Below are positions 58,416 to 64,000 of a stretch of 64,000 nucleotides of DNA, piece by piece (the stretch's first letter is position 1; every line of letters starts with the position of its first letter). The position numbers were made by a program, and so were the translations under genes. The DNA lies in the NCBI RefSeq assembly GCF_036169555.1, contig NZ_CP108032.1, positions 7,068,001-7,132,000 of the forward strand, read 5' to 3'. The stretch is from Streptomyces sp. NBC_00306 (lineage in GTDB: Bacteria > Actinomycetota > Actinomycetes > Streptomycetales > Streptomycetaceae). Below the pieces are notes generated by a model, which saw only the letters and a list, made by a program, of their open reading frames with translations, was not told where the DNA came from and ran no database searches.

Positions 58416-59693
58416 ATGGCCGCAACCGGTCGGCACCGCCGATATCAGCCGAGCCGCATCAACCGCGCCTCACTCACCGTCACCGCGGGCGGAGCCGGCA
58501 TGGCGCTGCCGCTCATCGGTGCCGGTACGACCCATGCGGCCTCGGTGGACGTCTGGGAGAAGGTGGCCGCCTGCGAGTCCACCAACAACTGGCGCATCAA
58601 CACCGGCAACGGCTACTACGGCGGACTCCAGTTCACCCAGTCCACCTGGGAGGCCTACGGCGGCAGGCAGTACGCCCCGCGCGCCGACCTTGCCAGCAAG
58701 GACCAGCAGATAGCCGTCGCCGAGAAGGTCCTCAAGGGGCAGGGCCCAAGAGCGTGGCCGGTCTGCTCCGCGCGCGCCGGTCTCACCCGCGGCGGGGACG
58801 CTCCCGACATCGCGCCGGACCGCCGATTAGCGGCGAAGACCGACGCGAAGAGCAAGCAGAGCGACCGCCGGGACAGACCCGCGGCCCAGCGGCAGTCCGC
58901 GCCCCCGAAGGCGACGCCGACGACGGTGCCCACGCACCGGGAGGGCTACACCGTGGCCCGCGGCGACTCGCTCTCCCGGATCGCCGACGCCGAAGACGTA
59001 CGCGGCGGATGGCAGGGCCTGTACGCGCAGAACCGTACGGTCGTGGGGCCCGACCCCGACCTCATCCACCCCGGCCAGAAGCTGATCCTGCGCATCGAGG
59101 CGCCCAAGAGCCGCACGGGACCCGTTCCGTCCGCCGAGGCACCTGAGCGCAGGCCCGCCGCCAAGCCCCGCCCGGCCCCCGGGCAGCAGCCGCCCAAGCA
59201 ACAGGCCCCCAAGCAACAGGCACCGAAGAAGCAGGCGCCCAAGCAGCAGGCGGCCAAGCCCGCACACGTCAAGAAGCCCGTGCAGAGGTCCGGCTTCAGC
59301 GCCCCGGTCGACGCCTCCACCGGCACGCCGTACCGCAAGGCCGGCTCCTCCTGGTCCAGCGGCTACCACACGGGCGTCGACTTCCCCGTCCCGACCGGGA
59401 CCTCCGTGAAGTCCGTCGCCTCCGGCCGGGTCGTCTCGGCCGGCTGGGCCGGTGCGTACGGCTACCAGGTCGTCATCCGTCACACGGACGGCAAGTACAG
59501 CCAGTACGCACATCTGTCGGCGCTCACCGTGCGCTCCGGGCAGCAGGTCACCAGCGGTCAGCGGATCGGCCGTTCGGGGTCCACCGGCAACAGCTCAGGA
59601 CCGCATCTCCACTTCGAGATCCGGACAGGTCCGGGGTACGGCTCCGACATCGATCCCCTCGCCTACCTCAGGGCGGGCGGCGTCCCGGTCTGA
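58416..59693 (+). CDS. Secreted Rpf-like transglycosylase / LysM / M23 endopeptidase
   Basis: This 425-aa exported cell-wall protein has a signal region ending about residue 42 (THAAS). Residues 43-120 are a resuscitation-promoting-factor domain with the catalytic Glu in VAACESTNNWRINTGNG and GGLQFTQSTWEAYGG. A LysM module (YTVARGDSLSRIADAEDVRG) is near 180-225. A Pro/Lys/Gln/Ala linker with KQQAP repeats spans about 250-285. A C-terminal M23 metallopeptidase has GYHTGVDF and HLHFEIR zinc ligands. So glycan cleavage, wall binding and peptide cleavage sit on one chain. Leu138 is encoded by TTA (58827-58829), the rare bldA codon. The start ATG follows GGGGGAG. Confidence 0.92.
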   Translation: MAATGRHRRYQPSRINRASLTVTAGGAGMALPLIGAGTTHAASVDVWEKVAACESTNNWRINTGNGYYGGLQFTQSTWEAYGGRQYAPRADLASKDQQIAVAEKVLKGQGPRAWPVCSARAGLTRGGDAPDIAPDRRLAAKTDAKSKQSDRRDRPAAQRQSAPPKATPTTVPTHREGYTVARGDSLSRIADAEDVRGGWQGLYAQNRTVVGPDPDLIHPGQKLILRIEAPKSRTGPVPSAEAPERRPAAKPRPAPGQQPPKQQAPKQQAPKKQAPKQQAAKPAHVKKPVQRSGFSAPVDASTGTPYRKAGSSWSSGYHTGVDFPVPTGTSVKSVASGRVVSAGWAGAYGYQVVIRHTDGKYSQYAHLSALTVRSGQQVTSGQRIGRSGSTGNSSGPHLHFEIRTGPGYGSDIDPLAYLRAGGVPV

Positions 59694-60665
59694 GACCGGG
59701 GTCCGCTGCTCGGGCGCTTTCATCGGCGTCCCGGGGGTCTGTGATGACCGGTCGTCCCCGGGCGCGTGCCGGTCGTCCCGGTGCCCGCGCCCGTCCGCGT
59801 CTCCCGCCGACGGTGAACCGTCCGCATCGTTCCTCCCGGCGGCGGCGAGACGTTCCGTCGTCAGCAGGATCAGACCGCCGGCCGCCAGGGCGCCGAAGCC
59901 GAGCGCGAGCAGAGTGCCCGGGATGCCGCCCCGGAACGATTCGCCGAACATCGTGATGCCGACGGCCGCCGCGACGACCGGGTTGACCACGGTCACCGTG
60001 GCCAGCGGCGCGGCCAGACCCGCGCCGCGGTACGACGCCTGGGACAGCAGCAGACCGCCGATCGCCAGCACCGCCATCACCAGCAGACTGCTCCACTGGG
60101 CGAGCGGGGCCGACCAGTCCCAGTCCACCGCCACGGTCTTCGTGAACACCGACGCGATACCGAAGGCCACACCGGCCGACGCGGCCAGCAGCACACTGCG
60201 CAGGACCGGCCGGTGAATGGTCTGGGCGACCAGGAAGAGGAGAGCCACCCCGCCGAACGTCGCCGCCGCGAGCACCCCGCGCTGGCCCGTGCCCAGCGAT
60301 TGGGCGTCCGCCGTGTCCGTCAGTGCCAGCAGGCCGGCGAGACCGGCCGTCGCCATCAGCGCGCCCTTCCACGCGGTGGCGCCCACCCCACGCCGCACGA
60401 ACAGGGCGGCCATCGGCAGGGCGAAGACGATCGTGAGCGCGCCGAGCGGCTGCACCAGGCTCAGCGGCCCGTACGCCAGCGCGACGACATGGAGCACCGC
60501 ACCCAGGGAGTTCAGGGCCACGGCGAACCACCACCCCGCGTGGTGCAGCGGGGCGTAGGGCCGGGCGGAGGTGGATGCCGCGACATGCTCCTGCACGATC
60601 GCCCCGGCCGCATAGGCGACCGCGGAGACCAGTGACAGCAGCACTGCCAGCACAAGGGAACTCAT
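59595..60665 (-). CDS. EamA/DMT-type membrane transporter
   Basis: This 356-aa membrane protein has about nine to ten hydrophobic segments in two EamA-like halves: SLVSAVAYAAGAIVQEHVAA at the N-terminus, LSLVQPLGALTIVFALPMAA near residue 70, and LATVTVVNPVVAAAVGITMF near 232. Substrate unknown; such proteins export metabolites or resemble NIPA-like magnesium carriers. The last 70 residues are a polar tail (GRGHRDDRHAPGDDRSSQTP), and the final 33 codons read antisense through the 3' end of the M23 gene, a 99-base convergent overlap. The ATG at 60665 was chosen; a GTG at 60674 is an alternative. Confidence 0.8.
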   Translation of the reverse strand: MSSLVLAVLLSLVSAVAYAAGAIVQEHVAASTSARPYAPLHHAGWWFAVALNSLGAVLHVVALAYGPLSLVQPLGALTIVFALPMAALFVRRGVGATAWKGALMATAGLAGLLALTDTADAQSLGTGQRGVLAAATFGGVALLFLVAQTIHRPVLRSVLLAASAGVAFGIASVFTKTVAVDWDWSAPLAQWSSLLVMAVLAIGGLLLSQASYRGAGLAAPLATVTVVNPVVAAAVGITMFGESFRGGIPGTLLALGFGALAAGGLILLTTERLAAAGRNDADGSPSAGDADGRGHRDDRHAPGDDRSSQTPGTPMKAPEQRTPVSDRDAARPEVGEGIDVGAVPRTCPDLEVEMRS

Positions 60666-60875
60666 AGAGACCACGATCTCCCTGTTCCGCGTTCGCGTCG
60701 TCGTCCTTGAGCAGGCATTTGGACGTACTGCCGACGTAGTACGAGCCTAGGCCAAAAGTCCCCCGTACGGCGGTCGAGCAGGTCAGCGGGGGTGGACCGG
60801 TGTACGCCCGACGCTACGGTGACCGGTGTTGCGCGGCGGTCGAGAAATGCTCGAGAACAAGGCGGTGAGCAGGGG

Positions 60876-61565
60876 ATGGACCTGACGGAGCTGGACGCGG
60901 TCGGCGGCTTCTTCACGCTGCGTGCGGATCCGTCCGGCGGCGGAGGGGCGCCCCTGGCCCGGCTGTACGCCGGCGACACCGCCCCCCTCAGTACCAGGAT
61001 CGACACCGTCGCCGCCCGCCTCGGCGCCGGAGAGCGGCGCGTGGCCGCGTCCGTCGCGCACCTCGGGTTCGCGGCCCGGCTGTGGTCCATCGCCCTCGGG
61101 TCGGCCGCTCTCCACGGGGAGATCCCCGATCTCGATCCCGCGCGGCTGCACTGGGCACCCCAACGCAGCGCACCCGACGATCTGTGGCTCACCGGCTCCG
61201 GTTCACTGTCCGCCACCGCGGTCACCCTGCGTGAGGCGGTTCAGTACGGCCACCTCGTCCCCTTCGCCGACGCGCTGCGTCAGGACACGCCCGTCTCGCG
61301 GCAGCTGCTGTGGGGAAACGCAGGATCGGCACTCGCCGGAGCCGTGCGCATGCTCGCCGACTGGGCCCGCCGCGGCGGCAGGGCCGCTGTGGGCGAACGG
61401 GCCGCCGCCCTCGCCGCCGAACTGCTGAGCCACCCCGATCTGGCGGGCACCGTCCGCGGCCCGGCCATGCGCCGCAGCACCTGCTGTCTCTACTACCGCG
61501 TGCCCGGCGGCGGGCTGTGCGGCGACTGCGTTTTCGACCGTCCGCCCCGCCGGACACCGCAGTGA
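60876..61565 (+). CDS. FhuF-like (2Fe-2S)-binding protein
   Basis: This 229-aa protein ends in STCCLYYRVPGGGLCGDCVF, the C-C-x10-C-x2-C pattern of the FhuF-type ferric-iron-reductase C-terminal domain that binds a [2Fe-2S] cluster. The upstream part (ASVAHLGFAARLWSIALGSA, LLWGNAGSALAGAVRMLADW) fits the helical FhuF-like fold. Members reduce ferric siderophores in the cytoplasm, but no siderophore genes are near. The ATG at 60876 was chosen; its ribosome binding site is poor (AAGGCGG at 60860). No iron box is evident upstream. Confidence 0.82.
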   Translation: MDLTELDAVGGFFTLRADPSGGGGAPLARLYAGDTAPLSTRIDTVAARLGAGERRVAASVAHLGFAARLWSIALGSAALHGEIPDLDPARLHWAPQRSAPDDLWLTGSGSLSATAVTLREAVQYGHLVPFADALRQDTPVSRQLLWGNAGSALAGAVRMLADWARRGGRAAVGERAAALAAELLSHPDLAGTVRGPAMRRSTCCLYYRVPGGGLCGDCVFDRPPRRTPQ

Positions 61566-61614
61566 TCCTGACGGCGGTCTTCCCCGTACGCCGCGCGTGG
61601 GTGACCATCAAGGG

Positions 61615-62778
61615 GTGAAGGTCGGACTGCTCACACGCGAGTACCCCCCGGACGTGTACGGGGGCGCCGGTGTCCATGTGGAGTTCCTCGCCCGGGAGTT
61701 GAGAGCACTCGCAGACCTGGAGGTCCACTGCTGGGGCGAGGGCGAGGCGGAAGGGGTGCTGCGGCACCGGGCGCCCTCCCAGCTCGACGGTGCGAACGAC
61801 GCACTGCGCACCTTCGCCGTCGACCTGGCCATGGCCGCCGAGCTCGGCGGCCGCGAACTGGTCCACTCCCACACCTGGTACGCCAACCTGGCGGGTCATC
61901 TCGCCAAGCTCCTCCACGGGGTCCCCCATGTGATGACGGCGCATTCCCTGGAGCCGCTGCGGCCCTGGAAGGCGGAGCAGCTCGGCGGCGGTTACGCCCT
62001 CTCCAGCTGGGCCGAGCGCACGGCGATCGAGTCGGCCGATGCCGTCGTCGCCGTGTCCCGCGGTATGCGGGACGACATCCTCGCCTGCTATCCCGCCCTC
62101 GACGCCGACCGCGTGCACGTGATCCACAACGGCATCGACACCCGGCTCTACCGGCCCGATCACGAGACGGCCGCGCTGAGGCGGATCGGACTCGATCCGG
62201 ACCGGCCCTTCGTCCTGTTCGTCGGCCGCATCACCCGTCAGAAGGGGGTCCCGCATCTGCTGCGCGCGGCCCGCTCGTTCGACCCCGACGCCCAGTTGGT
62301 GCTGTGTGCCGGAGCCCCGGACACCCCCGAGATCGGCGCCGAGTTCCGCGAACTGGTCGACGAACTCGAGCGGGTGCGCGACGGCGTGCACTGGATCCCC
62401 GAGATGCTGCCACGGCCACAGGTCATCCAACTCCTCAGCCATGCGGCCGTGTTCGTCTGCCCCTCGGTCTACGAGCCCCTCGGCATCGTCAACCTGGAGG
62501 CCATGGCGTGCGGTACCCCCGTCGTCGCCTCCTCGGTCGGAGGCATTCCCGAGGTCGTGGACGACGGACGCACCGGACTGCTCGTGCCCTACGTGGCGCG
62601 TCACCCGGAGGATTTCGAATCCGGTCTTACACAGGCGGTGAACCGGGTACTCGACGATCCGGCGGAGGCCGCCAGGATGGGCGCCGCCGGCCGGCAGCGC
62701 GCGGTGCGCGAGTTCGGCTGGGACCAGGTGGCCCGGCGGACGTACGAGCTGTACGAGGACCTGCTCAAGCAGGTGTGA
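61615..62778 (+). CDS. glgA: Glycogen synthase, actinobacterial GT4 type (GlgA/GlgM)
   Basis: This 387-aa GT-B glycosyltransferase is of the short actinobacterial type. It starts MKVGLLTREYPPDVYGGAGV, holds VHSHTWYANLAGHLAKLLHG near residue 83, FVGRITRQKGVPHLLRAARS near 203 and the EX7E motif in SVYEPLGIVNLEAMACGTPV near 285. Mycobacterial homologues make maltose 1-phosphate from ADP-glucose (GlgM), so it may serve the GlgE route rather than elongate glycogen directly. glgC follows 44 bases downstream and supplies ADP-glucose. GTG 61615 begins the conserved region; a GTG at 61597 is possible. Confidence 0.9.
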   Translation: MKVGLLTREYPPDVYGGAGVHVEFLARELRALADLEVHCWGEGEAEGVLRHRAPSQLDGANDALRTFAVDLAMAAELGGRELVHSHTWYANLAGHLAKLLHGVPHVMTAHSLEPLRPWKAEQLGGGYALSSWAERTAIESADAVVAVSRGMRDDILACYPALDADRVHVIHNGIDTRLYRPDHETAALRRIGLDPDRPFVLFVGRITRQKGVPHLLRAARSFDPDAQLVLCAGAPDTPEIGAEFRELVDELERVRDGVHWIPEMLPRPQVIQLLSHAAVFVCPSVYEPLGIVNLEAMACGTPVVASSVGGIPEVVDDGRTGLLVPYVARHPEDFESGLTQAVNRVLDDPAEAARMGAAGRQRAVREFGWDQVARRTYELYEDLLKQV

Positions 62779-62822
62779 CAGGGACGGCAGTGCGACACAC
62801 ACAGCAGGTGTGAGGGGGCACG

Positions 62823-64000
62823 ATGCGCGGTGGACCTTCGGTGCTCGGGATCGTTCTGGCCGGCGGGGAGGGCAAGCGGCTGATGCCGCTCACCGCCGAC
62901 CGTGCGAAACCGGCGGTGACCTTCGGCGGGATGTACCGCCTCGTCGACTTCGTCCTCTCCAGTCTCGTCAATGGGGACATTCTGCGCATCTGCGTGCTGA
63001 CGCAGTACAAGTCGCACTCGCTGGACCGCCATGTCACCACCACCTGGCGGATGTCGAGTCTCCTCGGCAACTACGTGACGCCCGTACCCGCCCAACAGCG
63101 GCTCGGCCGACGGTGGTACCTCGGCAGCGCGGACGCGATCCTCCAGTCGCTCAACCTGGTCAACGACGAACAGCCCGACTACATCGCGGTGTTCGGTGCC
63201 GACCATGTGTACCGGATGGACCCGCGGCAGATGCTCAAGCAGCACATCGAGGGCGGGGCAGGGGTCACCGTCGCCGGGATCCGGGTCCCGCGCGCCGAGG
63301 CCTCGTCCTTCGGGATCATCACGCCCGCGTCGGACGGCGCGAGAGTGGAGCGGTTCCTCGAGAAGCCCGCGGACCCGCCCGGACTGCCCGGCGATCCCGA
63401 GCGGGTGTTCGCCTCCATGGGCAACTACCTCTTCACCACCAAGGTCCTCGTCGACGCGCTGTACCGGGACGCCGAGGACGACAACTCCGTGCACGACATG
63501 GGTGGTTCGATCCTGCCGATGCTCACCGAGCAGGGCATGGCACAGGTCTACGACTTCAACGAGAACCATGTGCCGGGGGAGACGCCACGGGAACACGGCT
63601 ACTGGCGCGACGTGGGCACCCTCGACTCGTACTACGACGCCCACATGGATCTGATCCCCGACCGGCCGGCCTTCGACCTGTACAACCGCCGCTGGCCCAT
63701 CTACACCCATCCGGGCCAGCTTCCCCCGGCACGCTTCATCGGTGCCGGCATCGCGAGCGAGTCGATCGTCAGCCCCGGCTGTGTCGTCCGCGGGCAGGTC
63801 ACCCGGTCCGTCCTCTCTCCCGGGGTGATGGTCGGGGAGGGCGCGGTGGTGCAGGGCTCGGTGCTGCACGACAACGTCCGCATAGGCCGGGGCGCCGTCG
63901 TCCGCGGTTCGATCCTGGACAAGAACGTCGACGTGCCGCCCGGTGCGACCATCGGCGTCAACCCCGAGCGGGATCAGGAGCTTTACACCGTCTCCAAGAA
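62823..64000 (+). CDS. glgC: Glucose-1-phosphate adenylyltransferase, cut by the right window edge
   Basis: This enzyme makes ADP-glucose from glucose 1-phosphate and ATP. The visible 392 residues include LGIVLAGGEGKRLMPLTADR (nucleotide loop), KPAVTFGGMYRLVDFVLSSL, VFGADHVYRMDPRQM with the metal-binding Asp, SMGNYLFTTKVL, HGYWRDVGTLDSYYDAHMDL and a C-terminal left-handed beta-helix with repeated hexapeptides (SILDKNVDVPPGATIGVNPE). Full-length GlgC is about 400-405 residues, so only about ten residues and the stop are missing. ATG 62823 has GAGGGGGC upstream. It is co-transcribed with glgA, and together they start the alpha-glucan pathway. Confidence 0.93.
   Translation, partial: MRGGPSVLGIVLAGGEGKRLMPLTADRAKPAVTFGGMYRLVDFVLSSLVNGDILRICVLTQYKSHSLDRHVTTTWRMSSLLGNYVTPVPAQQRLGRRWYLGSADAILQSLNLVNDEQPDYIAVFGADHVYRMDPRQMLKQHIEGGAGVTVAGIRVPRAEASSFGIITPASDGARVERFLEKPADPPGLPGDPERVFASMGNYLFTTKVLVDALYRDAEDDNSVHDMGGSILPMLTEQGMAQVYDFNENHVPGETPREHGYWRDVGTLDSYYDAHMDLIPDRPAFDLYNRRWPIYTHPGQLPPARFIGAGIASESIVSPGCVVRGQVTRSVLSPGVMVGEGAVVQGSVLHDNVRIGRGAVVRGSILDKNVDVPPGATIGVNPERDQELYTVSK

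Overview
The window reads as part of a Streptomyces (or close actinomycete) chromosome. GC content is very high with strong third-position GC, so most genes carry long open antisense shadows. GTG starts are common and neighbouring genes are often joined by ATGA or GTGA overlaps. Families typical of Streptomyces occur throughout: ROK and DeoR sugar regulators, F420-dependent enzymes, a GlgA/GlgC pair, lipoprotein solute-binding proteins and sugar ABC operons without their own ATPase. One in-frame TTA codon was found, in a cell-wall hydrolase gene.

Layout. 1-2.9 kb: the edge of an IS5-type transposase, then a three-gene NMT1/THI5-like ABC importer. 3.0-7.5 kb: an exported TIM-barrel isomerase and a 1157-aa exported ThuA/sugar-dehydrogenase/PKD/CBM fusion, behind a promoter with a LacI-type palindrome. 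7.5-9.8 kb: an MmcQ-like protein and a split transketolase. 9.9-17.3 kb: two identical tRNA-Pro(GGG) genes, each with its own terminator, bracketing a TauE-type permease, an orphan P450, cobK/cobF, lutABC and a DUF309 protein. 17.3-24 kb: a decayed thiamine-diphosphate enzyme, a zinc alcohol dehydrogenase, an F420-dependent oxidoreductase, a Rieske-fused flavoprotein, CsbD, two small proteins and an SDR. 24-29 kb: a second exported PQQ-type sugar dehydrogenase, an amino-acid permease and a protein of unknown function. 29-33.3 kb: a translationally coupled kinase and two-flavoprotein operon that looks like glycerol/polyol catabolism.

33.3-39.7 kb is rich in alkylation repair: an Ada-N/AraC/AlkA fusion coupled to a 2-oxoglutarate oxygenase, and an AlkZ-like protein a few kilobases on. 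Between them lie DUF350, DoxX, VOC and a WYL regulator broken by one extra base in a C4 run. 39.7-44.3 kb: a LysR regulator, a phosphatase-like protein missing catalytic residues, an F420-reductase-like protein, panD with a duplicated tail, a GNAT, a racemase-fold protein and a tiny proline-rich protein. 44.3-52.2 kb: gnd, then a DeoR-controlled polyol operon (binding protein, two permeases, dehydrogenase, sugar kinase) that would take sorbitol or mannitol to fructose 6-phosphate. 52.2-58.3 kb: a beta-glucoside/oligosaccharide ABC importer with a GH1 beta-glucosidase, divergent from a ROK regulator, with a clear promoter/operator between them. 58.4-64 kb: an Rpf-like/LysM/M23 hydrolase, an EamA-type transporter, a FhuF-like Fe-S protein, and glgA followed by glgC, which runs off the right edge.

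Overall this is a carbohydrate-uptake and catabolism region mixed with core metabolism, stress and repair genes. No biosynthetic gene cluster, CRISPR array or prophage was seen. Functions are assigned from motifs read by eye; no database search was run.
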